A DNA stretch of 64,000 nt from Bacteroidaceae bacterium (GCA_017615835.1 JAFZZI010000004.1:62001-126000), one strand, 5' to 3'; positions 56,026-64,000 are shown, counted from the first letter of the stretch. Translations and numbers: made by a program. Notes: generated from the sequence alone by a model not told the origin.

Positions 56026-57333
56026 TTACAGAAATCCGACCACTTTTGTGAGTCCGATACTGTTGGATCCCTTTATCAGGATTGTTTTCCCTTCGGGCTT
56101 CCCGGATTCCAGCCAGTCACACAACTCATCCACGTTACTGAAACAGCGCCATCCCTCAGGAAGTATGCCTCCTGCCGCATTCCTGAATTCCTTACCGACA
56201 AGAAACACGTCTTTGTATCCTGAAGAACGTATGAGTCCGACTATGCGTCTGTGTTCCGTCGGTCCTGCTTCGCCCAGTTCAAGCATGTCTCCCAGAATCA
56301 GCATCTTTTGTTCGGCCTTCATGAACCCCATGTTGTCTAGAGCCGCCTTCATGCTTGTTGGGTTGGCATTGTATGCGTCAACAATCAGGCGGTTCCTGCC
56401 TGTGTCAGTTATCTGAGAGCGGTTGTTGCGCGGAACATACTCCTCAAGCGCTTCGGTTATATTCTCTTCCGGAACGTTGAAGTAACATCCGACTGTTGCT
56501 GCGGCAAGAGCGTTGTCTATGTTATAGCTACCGGCAAGGTTCATCCGGACAGTGTGTCGCGGGCCATTCTCCATATTCCACCATAGCTCAAGGGTCGGGT
56601 CGCACCCGATGACACCTCCTGTAACGTACCCTTCAGACTTCTGCCCGTAGGTTATACATTCCAGCCCCTTGGCCATGTCTGTCAGATGTGCATTGTCGCG
56701 GTTAACGAACACCTTTCCTTTTTTGTTCAGTATCCAGTCATAGAGTTCACCCTTGGTTTTCTTTACGCCCTCGAAGGAACCGAATCCCAACAGATGGGCC
56801 ATGCCTACATTGGTGATGAGACCGAAGTCGGGGTCGCAGACGTTCACCAGCTCGTCAATGTCACCCGGATGACTGGCTCCCATCTCAATTACCGCGATCT
56901 GGTGCTCAGGCTTCATTTGGAGTACTGTCAGCGGCACCCCTATAGAGTTGTTCAGGTTACCCTTCGTTGACAGCACGTTGAATGATTTCGACAATACTGC
57001 AGTTACGAGTTCTTTTGTCGTCGTCTTGCCGTTTGTCCCGGTAATGCCCAGCACCGGAAGCCCCAATTTGCGGCGATGCCTGAGAGCCATGGCCTGAAGC
57101 GCCTTCAGAACGTCCGGAACAGCCAGGATCCTGCTGTCGTTGAAGCCATTGCGCTCCGGCTCGTCTGTAACAGCGTACGGACAGCCCTTCTCCAGCGCCT
57201 GCAGCACAAAATCATTCCCGTTGAAACGTCCGCCCTTTAAGGCGAAGAACATCGTTCCCTGCTCGCAACTCCTCGAGTCGGTGGTCACTCCCGAACACTC
57301 CAGAAACCTGCTGTACAATTCCTCGTCATTCAT
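56026..57333 (-). CDS. murF: UDP-N-acetylmuramoyl-tripeptide--D-alanyl-D-alanine ligase MurF
   Basis: About 435 residues; the last cytosolic Mur ligase, adding D-Ala-D-Ala. SGVTTDSRSCEQGTMFFALKGGRFNGNDFV (N-terminal UDP-binding domain), [20 protein letters not shown] (ATP loop near residue 100), NLNNSIGVPLTVLQM, EMGASHPGDID, and VDAYNANPTSMKAALDNM are all typical. I start at the ATG at 57333 (MNDEELYSRF); the frame extends 12 codons further but reaches the promoter. It lies 34 kb from the dcw operon, heading murF-folP-cdaA. Confidence 0.95.
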   Translation of the reverse strand: MNDEELYSRFLECSGVTTDSRSCEQGTMFFALKGGRFNGNDFVLQALEKGCPYAVTDEPERNGFNDSRILAVPDVLKALQAMALRHRRKLGLPVLGITGTNGKTTTKELVTAVLSKSFNVLSTKGNLNNSIGVPLTVLQMKPEHQIAVIEMGASHPGDIDELVNVCDPDFGLITNVGMAHLLGFGSFEGVKKTKGELYDWILNKKGKVFVNRDNAHLTDMAKGLECITYGQKSEGYVTGGVIGCDPTLELWWNMENGPRHTVRMNLAGSYNIDNALAAATVGCYFNVPEENITEALEEYVPRNNRSQITDTGRNRLIVDAYNANPTSMKAALDNMGFMKAEQKMLILGDMLELGEAGPTEHRRIVGLIRSSGYKDVFLVGKEFRNAAGGILPEGWRCFSNVDELCDWLESGKPEGKTILIKGSNSIGLTKVVGFL

Positions 57334-57338
57334 AACCG

Positions 57339-57346
57339 CGAAGATA
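57339..57346 (-). promoter_or_regulatory. -7-like element of the murF promoter
   Basis: Minus-strand TATCTTCG, one base off TAnnTTTG, about 6 nt before the murF ATG, which would give a nearly leaderless message. Tentative. Confidence 0.35.
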
Positions 57347-57390
57347 GCAATAATCCTAAGCTGCCCCATCTCGGCACGACAAAAATATTT

Positions 57391-57421
57391 TTTGTTCTGC
57401 TCTCTATTTACCGTAACTTTG
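57391..57421 (+). promoter_or_regulatory. promoter of the SGNH hydrolase-purN-queA unit
   Basis: TTTG at 57391-57394, exactly 19 nt, TAACTTTG at 57414-57421: a textbook Bacteroidetes promoter, 23 nt before the ATG at 57445. Confidence 0.75.
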
Positions 57422-57444
57422 CATCCAATCGCAGAATCGATGAT

Positions 57445-58110
57445 ATGAATAGACTATTAATTGCCGTCTCGGCAGTCCTGCTGTGCACCGGAGTTATGGC
57501 GCAGCCAAAAAAAGTCTCCATTTTGGGCGACTCATATTCCACCTTCCGCGGTGCCATACCGCAGAATTATGCCGTATTCTACCCCCTTCAGGGCAACGAT
57601 GTGAAGAACGTCGAAGAGACTTGGTGGTATCAGTTTATCTCTGATTCAGGCTTTCAGCTTGAGGTCAACAACTCCTATTCAGGCTCCACGATATGCAATA
57701 CCGGATACAACCGTGAGGATTACTCCGACCGGGCCTTCATATCGCGTGTCAACGAAATAGGTTCTCCGGACATACTCTTCATCTTCGGAGGAACAAACGA
57801 CGCATGGGCCGGCTCTCCGATAGGCGAATACAAGTACCGCGACATCACCAAGGCCGATTTGTATTTCTTCCGTCCTGCGCTCGCATATCTGCTCGACGAA
57901 CTCAAGTCGTTGTATCCGGAAACAAAGATATACTTCCTTCTCAATACCGAACTCAAGGATGAGATAAACGAATCCGTCAAGACCGTGTGCGCCCATTACA
58001 ACGTTCCTGTGATAGTGCTTCACGATATTGACAAGCAGATAAGCCATCCTTCAAAAGAGGGCATGAAGGCCATTGCCGGTCAGATCAGCGATTTTATTAA
58101 AAACGAGTGA
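57445..58110 (+). CDS. Secreted SGNH/GDSL-type hydrolase
   Basis: A 221-residue exported esterase-like protein. Signal peptide MNRLLIAVSAVLLCTGVMAQ. Block I is VSILGDSYSTF with the Ser nucleophile, Gly block II in NNSYSGSTICNTGY, block III is IFGGTNDAW with the Asn of the oxyanion hole, and the catalytic His lies in ISHPSKEGMKAIAGQI. The Asp three residues before that His in the GDSL pattern is replaced by Ser (K-Q-I-S-H), so the catalytic acid may come from elsewhere or be dispensable. The substrate, possibly an O-acetylated or acylated sugar, is not determined. First gene of a + unit; purN begins 1 nt after its stop. Confidence 0.85.
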   Translation: MNRLLIAVSAVLLCTGVMAQPKKVSILGDSYSTFRGAIPQNYAVFYPLQGNDVKNVEETWWYQFISDSGFQLEVNNSYSGSTICNTGYNREDYSDRAFISRVNEIGSPDILFIFGGTNDAWAGSPIGEYKYRDITKADLYFFRPALAYLLDELKSLYPETKIYFLLNTELKDEINESVKTVCAHYNVPVIVLHDIDKQISHPSKEGMKAIAGQISDFIKNE

Positions 58111-58111
58111 C

Positions 58112-58792
58112 ATGCTCAGACTCGCAATCCTGGCTTCCGGAAACGGAACCAATGCAGAAGCAATACTTAAGGCTGTACATGACGGCAGCCTTGATGCTGA
58201 TGTCCGTGTCATTCTCACCAACAAGCCCGGCGCAGGAGTTATTGAGAGGGCCCGCAGGTGGAATGTACCTGTCGAGACAGTACCTTCCAAGGGAGTACTC
58301 AACCGAATGGAGTATGATCAGACCGTGGTTGACGTCCTGTCAGGATATAGTGTCGATACCGTAGCCCTTGCGGGCTGGATGCGTATTCTGAGCGAAGTTT
58401 TTCTCAGCGCTTTCCCCGGCCGTATCATTAACCTGCATCCGGCTATTCTTCCCAGTTTCAAGGGCGGCACCGGCATAGACGACGCCTTTGACTATGGAGT
58501 CAGACTATCCGGCTGTTCTGTACATCTCGTCTGCCCTGAACTTGACGGAGGACCGCTTATCATCCAGGCAGCTGTCCCTGTCGGTGAATCACGCGACGAA
58601 TTTGAAGCCCGGATCCACCGTATGGAGCACCTGATACTTCCACAGGCCCTTCAGTGGTTCAGCGAGAACCGCATTTCCGTTCAGGGCCGCAAGGTGGTGA
58701 TAGCCCCCCCTGCTGTTCCCGTCCGACAGACGGACTATATCGAAGGTTGTCTGGTCTCTCCTCCACTCGAAGAAAGATTGATTAATGCTTGA
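58112..58792 (+). CDS. purN: Phosphoribosylglycinamide formyltransferase PurN
   Basis: About 226 residues; transfers formyl from 10-formyltetrahydrofolate to GAR in purine synthesis. LAILASGNGTNAEAIL binds the phosphate; VALAGWMRILSEVFLSAFPGRIINLHPAILPSFKG holds the catalytic N-x-H (INLHPA) and FKG; SVHLVCPELDGGPLIIQAAV has the catalytic Asp (D-G-G). The C-terminus is extended by about 25 residues over E. coli PurN (ending LEERLINA). I start at ATG 58112; 13 earlier codons overlap the SGNH gene. Its 3' end overlaps the queA start by 8 nt. Confidence 0.95.
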   Translation: MLRLAILASGNGTNAEAILKAVHDGSLDADVRVILTNKPGAGVIERARRWNVPVETVPSKGVLNRMEYDQTVVDVLSGYSVDTVALAGWMRILSEVFLSAFPGRIINLHPAILPSFKGGTGIDDAFDYGVRLSGCSVHLVCPELDGGPLIIQAAVPVGESRDEFEARIHRMEHLILPQALQWFSENRISVQGRKVVIAPPAVPVRQTDYIEGCLVSPPLEERLINA

Positions 58793-60020
58793 CGAGGCAC
58801 TGCACATAAGGACAACCGATTACGACTACGATTTGCCCGATTGGAGAATTGCAAAATTCCCTCTGGAACCCCGCGACAGTTCCAAATTGCTGGTTTATCG
58901 TCATGGCGATGTTTCCGAGAAGGTATTTACCGATCTGCCGGGACTGTTGCCGGAGGGTGCGCTGATGGTGTTCAACAACACAAGGGTAATTCAGGCAAGA
59001 CTTCACTTCCGGAAAGAAGACAATGCACAGAACCGGGGAGCTCTCATTGAGGTGTTCCTTCTGGAACCGGCATCTCCGTCCGATTATCAGCTGAACTTTG
59101 CTGCAACCGGTAGTTGCTCGTGGTATTCACTGGTGGGTAATCTCAAGCGCTGGAAGTCTGGCACTCTTCGCCTTGCCGTTGATGTCGGCGGACACCGGAT
59201 TACGCTCTGCGCTACGCGGGGACCGGCTCACGGTGCAGGATACCGGATAGATTTCACTTGGGACAATGACGGAACGACGTTCTCCGAACTGCTTGAGGCA
59301 GCCGGTGAAATACCAATTCCGCCATACTTGAACCGTCAGTCACAGGAGAGCGACAAGACAACATATCAGACCGTTTATTCAAAAATTAAAGGCTCGGTGG
59401 CCGCTCCCACTGCCGGCCTGCATTTTACAGACAGGGTGCTTCGAGACCTTGACGCCCGCGGCATTGATCGTGAGGAACTGACTCTCCATGTCGGAGCAGG
59501 CACTTTCAGACCCGTCAAGAGTGAGGAAATTTCCGGACACGAGATGCACACCGAGTTCATAGCGGTACATCGCAGCACTATTCAAAAACTGATTGCACAC
59601 GGTGGGCATGCAATAGCTGTCGGCACTACATCGGTTCGTACTCTTGAAAGTCTGTTTTACATCGGCGTTTATCTTTCTGAGCATCCCGACGCTACTGAAG
59701 AAGACATGCATGTGGGACAGTGGGTCCCATACAGGGGTACTGCTGACATGGACACCGTCACTTCGTTACATCATATTCTGGACTACCTTGACAGCCAAGG
59801 ACTTGATGTGCTGAAGACCAGCACTCAGATAATAATAGTGCCGGGCTACAAGTATCATATAGTCAACATGATGGTAACAAATTTTCATCAGCCCCAAAGC
59901 ACACTGCTGCTGCTTGTCTCAGCCTTTGTAAATGGCGACTGGCACACAATCTACGATTACGCCATCTCACACGGCTTCCGATTCCTCAGCTATGGAGACA
60001 GTTCGCTTCTCATTCCCTGA
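58785..60020 (+). CDS. queA: S-adenosylmethionine:tRNA ribosyltransferase-isomerase QueA
   Basis: A 411-residue enzyme that transfers the ribosyl part of SAM to preQ1 in tRNA, forming epoxyqueuosine. YDLPDWRIAKFPLEPRDSSKLLVY, LPEGALMVFNNTRVIQARLHF, GEIPIPPYLNR, YQTVYSKIKGSVAAPTAGLHFTDRVL, LHVGAGTFRPVKSEEISGHEMHTEF and AVGTTSVRTLES follow the family order. It is about 55 residues longer than E. coli QueA, mostly in the region after LESLFYIGVYLSEHPDATEEDMHVGQW. Overlap with purN suggests translational coupling. Confidence 0.95.
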   Translation: MLDEALHIRTTDYDYDLPDWRIAKFPLEPRDSSKLLVYRHGDVSEKVFTDLPGLLPEGALMVFNNTRVIQARLHFRKEDNAQNRGALIEVFLLEPASPSDYQLNFAATGSCSWYSLVGNLKRWKSGTLRLAVDVGGHRITLCATRGPAHGAGYRIDFTWDNDGTTFSELLEAAGEIPIPPYLNRQSQESDKTTYQTVYSKIKGSVAAPTAGLHFTDRVLRDLDARGIDREELTLHVGAGTFRPVKSEEISGHEMHTEFIAVHRSTIQKLIAHGGHAIAVGTTSVRTLESLFYIGVYLSEHPDATEEDMHVGQWVPYRGTADMDTVTSLHHILDYLDSQGLDVLKTSTQIIIVPGYKYHIVNMMVTNFHQPQSTLLLLVSAFVNGDWHTIYDYAISHGFRFLSYGDSSLLIP

Positions 60021-60023
60021 GAC

Positions 60024-60170
60024 TCACTCTTTCTGTCTCATCTGACACTCTTTCGTGCAGCCGGAACAACCGCATCCGCATCCCTCCCTGGACCTGCGGA
60101 AAAGGCTTTTGCAGACCAGGGCCACCGCCGTTGCCACGACTGCCAGTATCAGAATGTCGGCAATGTTCAT
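60024..60170 (-). CDS. FeoB-associated Cys-rich membrane protein
   Basis: A 48-residue protein: MNIADILILAVVATAVALV as a single membrane helix, then KSLFRRSRE, then a Cys-rich tail GCGCGCSGCTKEC. Membrane helix plus CxCxCxxC tail directly after feoB is the hallmark of the FeoB-associated Cys-rich proteins, which may hold iron or affect FeoB; the role is not settled. It begins 3 nt after the feoB stop on the same strand, and ends 3 nt from the convergent queA stop. Confidence 0.88.
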   Translation of the reverse strand: MNIADILILAVVATAVALVCKSLFRRSREGCGCGCSGCTKECQMRQKE

Positions 60171-60173
60171 TTC

Positions 60174-62528
60174 TCAGACAATCAGAATGGCAGTCTGGTA
60201 TGCTATGAAAGCCACCAGCCAGGCAATAATGCATTGGAACAGAATCATGAATACAGCCCATCGGCCTCCAAGTTCACGCCGCACCGCCGCTATGGCTGCC
60301 ACGCATGGAGTATACAACAGACTGAATGCCAGCATCGGGATTGACGTAGCAACCGTAAGAGCGCTTGCCACGCCAAGTACCTCCATCGTTGCCACAACGC
60401 TCTCTTTGGCAAGAAAACCCGATATGAAGGCTGTCACTATCCGCCAGTCGCCAAGTCCTAGCGGGCTGAACAGAGGAGCAATCCATCCTGCTATTACTGC
60501 CAACATGCTTCCTTCTCCGTTCTGAACCATGTTGAACCTGAAACTGAAGGTTTGCAGAAGCCATATCACTATTGTGGCAAGGAAAATCACTGTAAATGCT
60601 CTTTGGAGAAAGTCTTTGGTCTTGTCCCACAGCAGATGCCCCACATTTATCAGGCGAGGCAGGCGGTAGTTGGGAAGTTCCATGACAAACGGAGCAGTGG
60701 AACTCTTCTTCGAGGTCCATTTTCGCACAAGAGCAAGCACCACACCGCACAATATACCAAACAGGTACAGGCAAATCAGCACCACTCCTCCGTGTCCGGG
60801 GAAAAATGCACTTGTCAGGAAACCATATATTGGAATCTTTGCTGAACAGCTCATGAAGGGTGTCAGCAGAATCGTCAGCTTTCGGTCTCTGTCCGAGGGT
60901 AGGGTACGGGTGGCCATTACAGCGGGCACCGAGCATCCAAATCCTATCAGCAGCGGGACAATGCTGCGCCCCGACAGTCCCAGTTTGCGCAAGAGCTTGT
61001 CTGTCACAAATGCAACGCGTGCCATATAGCCGCTATCCTCCAGCATCGACAGAAAGAAGAACAGTATTATTATGATAGGAACGAAACTTACAACAGAACC
61101 GACGCCTCTGAAAATCGCATCAACCACCAGCGATTGAATGGCAGGGTTTACCCCAGCCTTCTCCATTCCTATGGCCGTCAGGCCGGACAGCCAGGTTATC
61201 GCCTGATCCAGTAGGTTCTGAAGCGGTGCGCCTAACACGTCTATGCTCAGCCAGATTACCAGTGCCATTACAATGACAAAGATGGGCAACGCTGTCCATT
61301 TCCCGGTCAGGACACGGTCGATGCGGCGGCTGAGACGATACTCGCGGCTTTCGCGCGGTTTCACCACGGTCTTTTCGCACAGCCTCTTTATGAAGGAGAA
61401 ACGCATGTCGGCTATGGCTGCAGACCGGTCAAGACCGCGTTCCTTCTCCATCTGCCCGATTATATGTTCAATCGCATCTGTATCTTCGGTTGACAGGTTA
61501 AGTTTTTTCATCAGGGAAGCATCTCCCTCGACTATTTTGTCCGCCGCGAATCGTGTAGGCACGCCCGCAGCCTTGCAGTGGTCTTCGATAAGGTGCATAA
61601 TGCTGTGAAGACAGCGGTGTACCGCACCTCCGTTGTCCTCAGGACTGCAGAAATCGTGACGCACAGGTCTTTCCTGGTATTTTGCCACATGAACGGCATG
61701 TCTCACCACCTCGTCAACACCTTCGTTCTTTGCTGCCGAAATGGGAACTACCGGTATTCCCAAAAGCCGTTCCATCTCGTTTACTCTCACGGAACCGCCG
61801 TTGCCTCTCACTTCGTCCATCATGTTCAGCGCGAGTACCATCGGAATGTCAAGTTCCATTAGCTGAACAGTCAGATACAGGTTGCGCTCAATGTTGCTGG
61901 CATCCACAATGTTTATGATTCCTTTTGGCTTCTCTTCCAGTATGAACTTTCGTGAAACCATCTCCTCGGGAGTGTATGGAGAAAGTGAGTAGATGCCGGG
62001 AAGGTCAGTCACCATAGTGTTGGGATATCCCTTTATCTGACCATCCTTGCGGTCAACCGTCACTCCGGGAAAGTTTCCCACATGCTGGTTCGAGCCTGTC
62101 AGCATGTTGAACATTGTAGTCTTTCCGCAATTCTGCTGCCCTGCCAGGGCGAATGTCAGCAGAGAATCCTTTGGCAGCGGATCCTCATGCTCCTTAGAGT
62201 GAAATATACCCTCTTCGCCCAACCCCGGATGCGGATCTTCCTCATGGTCGTTCGGATTATATCCCGTTTCTTCCAGCCATAGCGGCTCATTGTCCGTTCC
62301 TGCCATGTCGAACGTCACGGCAATCTTGTCTGCCTCTTCCTTGCGAAGAGTCAGCGAGTATCCGTGAATCATGAACTTCAGAGGATCACCCATTGGCGCT
62401 GCCCCCAACATCCATATATCAGACCCCGGAATAAGACCCATGTCCAGCAGGTGCTGGCGAAGGGCTCCAGAGCCTTCAACGCCGGTAATCATAGCCGACT
62501 CGCCAGCTTTCAAACTCTTTGCCGTCAT
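60174..62528 (-). CDS. feoB: Ferrous iron transporter FeoB with fused FeoA domain
   Basis: About 784 residues. Residues 1-75 are a FeoA (SH3-like) domain (SLKAGESAMITGVEGSGALRQHLLDMGLIPGSDIWMLGAAPMGDPLKFMIHGYSLTLRKEEADKI). The FeoB G-domain follows from about 125: G1 AGQQNCGKTTMFN (GNPNCGKT in most relatives, so GQQ is unusual), G3 DLPGIYSLSPYTPEE, G4 NMMDE. The membrane part includes IGFGCSVPAVMATRTLPSDRDRK and SCSAKIPIYGFL, matching the two gate regions. I start at ATG 62528 (MTAKSLKAG); a TTG further up falls inside the promoter element 62556-62563. Imports Fe2+ under anaerobic conditions. Confidence 0.96.
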   Translation of the reverse strand: MTAKSLKAGESAMITGVEGSGALRQHLLDMGLIPGSDIWMLGAAPMGDPLKFMIHGYSLTLRKEEADKIAVTFDMAGTDNEPLWLEETGYNPNDHEEDPHPGLGEEGIFHSKEHEDPLPKDSLLTFALAGQQNCGKTTMFNMLTGSNQHVGNFPGVTVDRKDGQIKGYPNTMVTDLPGIYSLSPYTPEEMVSRKFILEEKPKGIINIVDASNIERNLYLTVQLMELDIPMVLALNMMDEVRGNGGSVRVNEMERLLGIPVVPISAAKNEGVDEVVRHAVHVAKYQERPVRHDFCSPEDNGGAVHRCLHSIMHLIEDHCKAAGVPTRFAADKIVEGDASLMKKLNLSTEDTDAIEHIIGQMEKERGLDRSAAIADMRFSFIKRLCEKTVVKPRESREYRLSRRIDRVLTGKWTALPIFVIVMALVIWLSIDVLGAPLQNLLDQAITWLSGLTAIGMEKAGVNPAIQSLVVDAIFRGVGSVVSFVPIIIILFFFLSMLEDSGYMARVAFVTDKLLRKLGLSGRSIVPLLIGFGCSVPAVMATRTLPSDRDRKLTILLTPFMSCSAKIPIYGFLTSAFFPGHGGVVLICLYLFGILCGVVLALVRKWTSKKSSTAPFVMELPNYRLPRLINVGHLLWDKTKDFLQRAFTVIFLATIVIWLLQTFSFRFNMVQNGEGSMLAVIAGWIAPLFSPLGLGDWRIVTAFISGFLAKESVVATMEVLGVASALTVATSIPMLAFSLLYTPCVAAIAAVRRELGGRWAVFMILFQCIIAWLVAFIAYQTAILIV

Positions 62529-62555
62529 TCTTTCGAAGGTTATTGGTTCGGTCTG

Positions 62556-62563
62556 CAAAAATA
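62556..62563 (-). promoter_or_regulatory. -7 element of the feoAB promoter
   Basis: Minus-strand TATTTTTG, full TAnnTTTG match, 27 nt before the ATG at 62528; a TTG lies 21 nt upstream. It supports the chosen feoB start. No Fur-box-like dyad was obvious. Confidence 0.55.
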
Positions 62564-62602
62564 CCGTTTTTTCAGCAAAAAGGGCAATTCAGTTTTACTG
62601 CT

Positions 62603-63289
62603 TTATCCTGCCAAACCTAAAGAAAAAACACTTACACGCACGTTTGAGGCGCTGCTTATGGTTTCCAATAATGATGAAATGGTGGCACCTGTAGTTATGA
62701 CATCGTCAACTACAAGAACATGACATCCTTCCAGTCTGGCAGCGTCCCTGACACTGAATATCCCCTCGACGTTTTCCCAGCGTTCAATCCCGCCTTTCCT
62801 TGCCTGGGACTGGTTGTCTATTAGTCTGCACACCAGTTCTTTCTCTACAGGTATGCCTGTGACCTGTGACAACCCCCGAGCTATGTATTCAGACTGGTTG
62901 TATCCCCTCCTGCGTTGCTTTGCTTTTGACAACGGAACGGGTATGATACAGTCCACTCCTTCGAAGAATCCTTCCTGAACCAGTCTGGATGCCGCCTGTC
63001 GTGCCATCCATAATCCGACCTCGGGATGTCCGAAGTATTTCAGATGATAAAGAATTCTTGAGTAGCCGCTCTCCTTCCTGTATCTGAAGTATGAGGCTGC
63101 CCTGACCAGGAGCGGTTCTCCCATCAGAAGAATTTCTGTGCTGCTCAGTTCTCCATTTTTGTATGGTATTACGGGCAGTTTCATCAGACAGATCAGGCAC
63201 AGATGCTTTTCACCAAGTGCCAGACGTCGTCCGCACACTATGCAGAAACGCGGCATCAGCGCGTCTGCAACTGAATCCAGCAGTAACAT
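62603..63289 (-). CDS. comFC: ComF-family phosphoribosyltransferase-like protein
   Basis: About 228 residues. N-terminal zinc-finger pair (CIVCGRRL and HLCLICL), then SYFRYRKESGYSRILYHLKYFGHPEVG, IIPVPLSKAKQRRRGYNQSEYIARGLS, and the phosphoribosyltransferase loop VLVVDDVITTGATISSLLE. ComFC is needed for handling incoming single-stranded DNA in transformable bacteria and is widespread in others; the enzymatic substrate is unknown. I start at ATG 63289, one base after the recX stop. It ends the prmC-recX-comFC minus-strand unit. Confidence 0.92.
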   Translation of the reverse strand: MLLLDSVADALMPRFCIVCGRRLALGEKHLCLICLMKLPVIPYKNGELSSTEILLMGEPLLVRAASYFRYRKESGYSRILYHLKYFGHPEVGLWMARQAASRLVQEGFFEGVDCIIPVPLSKAKQRRRGYNQSEYIARGLSQVTGIPVEKELVCRLIDNQSQARKGGIERWENVEGIFSVRDAARLEGCHVLVVDDVITTGATISSLLETISSASNVRVSVFSLGLAG

Positions 63290-63290
63290 T

Positions 63291-63755
63291 TCAGTCGATT
63301 GTGATTTCCGTACCGAGCACCTTCCCGGCAAGTGAAGGCTCAAATCCTCTCTGGCATACCGAGCGCATCAGCTTCATTGAACGCTCATATCTGTCGGTTC
63401 CGTGCACCTCGCGTTTTTTTGCAGCAATCACTTCCTTCAGTATCTTCATATATTCTTCATGGTCAATTGCTTCCAAGGCTGTTTCGACCGCTTCTGCCGC
63501 GACCCCGTTCCGCCTGAGTTCAGCCTGTATTTTCAGCCTTCCCCATTTGTTGAAACGCAGTTTGTCGTGCGCGAAAGCTTTGGCATACCGTTTTTCGTCC
63601 AGAAACCCCTCTTTCTCAAGATGCGCAAGTATTTTGCCGACTACCGGGCTTTCCAGCCCCATCTTTTCGAGTTTGCTGACTACCTGCTGTCTGCAGTGTT
63701 CGCTGGCCGAGCAGTACTCCTCGGCCTTCATGATGGCATCTTTTTCAGTTATCAT
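63291..63755 (-). CDS. recX: Regulatory protein RecX
   Basis: About 154 residues; a helical repeat protein that limits RecA filaments. AEEYCSASEHCRQQVVSKLEKMG, VVGKILAHLEKEGFLDEKRYAKAFAHDKLRFNKWGRLKIQAELRRNGV and the following helices have the RecX three-helix pattern (F-L-D-x-x-R-Y-A-x-x-F and K-W-G-x-x-x-I). I start at ATG 63755; the longer frame extends into prmC. It overlaps the prmC 3' end by 11 nt. recA is not in the window. Confidence 0.92.
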   Translation of the reverse strand: MITEKDAIMKAEEYCSASEHCRQQVVSKLEKMGLESPVVGKILAHLEKEGFLDEKRYAKAFAHDKLRFNKWGRLKIQAELRRNGVAAEAVETALEAIDHEEYMKILKEVIAAKKREVHGTDRYERSMKLMRSVCQRGFEPSLAGKVLGTEITID

Positions 63756-64000
63756 TGGTATGGTGGATTTTTGCCATGCGCCGCTTTTGGCTGATATCGT
63801 TCCTGAATTGTACTTCAAATCCCTCTTCTTCAAGAAGATTCTCCAGTCTGTCGGCATACAGCGGATTTATTTCGAGGTAGATACTGCCTTCGGGCTTCAG
63901 ATGGTTTTTTGCGAAAAGTCCTATGGCACGATAGAACTGCAACGGGTCGCAGTCGGGTACGAAAAGTGCGATATGCGGTTCATGTTCCAGCACTGTCGGT
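63745..64000 (-). CDS. prmC: Peptide chain release factor N5-glutamine methyltransferase PrmC (3' part, cut by window edge)
   Basis: The C-terminal 84 or so residues of PrmC (HemK), which methylates the GGQ glutamine of release factors. VLEHEPHIALFVPDCDPLQFYRAIGLFAKNHLKPEGSIYLEINPLYADRLENLLEEEGF is the family's C-terminal segment. The frame stays open to base 64000, so the gene continues beyond the window; its N-P-P-Y active site is not visible here. First gene of the unit continuing into recX and comFC. Confidence 0.9.
   Translation of the reverse strand, partial: PTVLEHEPHIALFVPDCDPLQFYRAIGLFAKNHLKPEGSIYLEINPLYADRLENLLEEEGFEVQFRNDISQKRRMAKIHHTNDN

Noticed and set aside
60010-60261. 83-codon frame on the minus strand at the feoB 3' end
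   Set aside because: Same DNA as the 48-residue Cys-rich protein but another frame, overlapping feoB; the Cys-rich frame has the expected helix and CxCxCxxC tail.

Overview
The window is a chromosomal segment of a Bacteroidales bacterium (Bacteroides/Prevotella-like; the family cannot be fixed from sequence reading alone). Evidence: repeated promoter elements of the Bacteroidetes type (TTTG, about 19-20 nt, TAnnTTTG), a dcw cluster with no ddl but with a Bacteroidetes-type MraY, secreted glycosidases and lipoproteins, the four-subunit 2-oxoacid:ferredoxin oxidoreductase, GH127/GH51 arabinan enzymes, and dimeric-type glycyl-tRNA synthetase. Coding density is high. I see no phage, insertion sequence, CRISPR array or rRNA.

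Layout. 0-8 kb: the end-to-end RND efflux permease, a DUF2490-like outer-membrane barrel, a patatin-POTRA-barrel protein, small heat shock protein Hsp20, a DUF456 membrane protein, tRNA-Val. 8.2-23.4 kb: the division and cell-wall (dcw) operon mraZ-rsmH-ftsL-ftsI-murE-mraY-murD-ftsW-murG-murC-ftsQ-ftsA-ftsZ, all on + with overlaps or gaps of a few bases, preceded by three 10-bp MraZ boxes and closed by a terminator. 23.5-29.3 kb: rpsT with tRNA-Glu, recO, and two adjacent pairs of acyl-CoA ligase plus HTH-cupin regulator. 29.7-33 kb: gyrB with a GH27 alpha-galactosidase in tandem. 33-37.9 kb (minus): glyS, an FKBP lipoprotein and a ferredoxin-dependent 2-oxoacid oxidoreductase. 38.1-44.6 kb (plus): parC, a DUF3316-like protein, an S41 protease lipoprotein, sppA, tRNA-Leu. 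44.97-47.3 kb (minus): a PspC-PadR-PspC operon with a palindromic operator. 47.4-52.3 kb (minus): an esterase and a single-chain GH127-GH51 arabinofuranosidase. 52.4-57.3 kb (minus): murF-folP-cdaA and groES-groEL. 57.4-60 kb (plus): SGNH hydrolase, purN, queA. 60-64 kb (minus): FeoA-FeoB fusion with a 48-residue Cys-rich partner, and prmC-recX-comFC, prmC running off the window.

How the genes work together: the dcw operon plus the distant murF supply lipid II synthesis and the divisome; gyrB and parC handle DNA topology; the acyl-CoA ligases and the 2-oxoacid oxidoreductase both make acyl-CoA and may share substrates (inference); the PspC/PadR operon looks like an autoregulated envelope-stress unit.

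Most notable signal: the only two heat-shock loci here, groES-groEL and hsp20, each carry a sigma-54-like -24/-12 element (GG and GC exactly 12 nt apart) and, about 34 nt further upstream in both, a cluster of four TGACA/TGTCA boxes. Neither shows a good TAnnTTTG promoter close to its start. This suggests a sigma-54-dependent, enhancer-activated chaperone regulon, which I put forward as a hypothesis. Other points worth a second look are the PadR operator, a cluster of TACACAG words and hairpins after tRNA-Leu, and the GH127-GH51 fusion.
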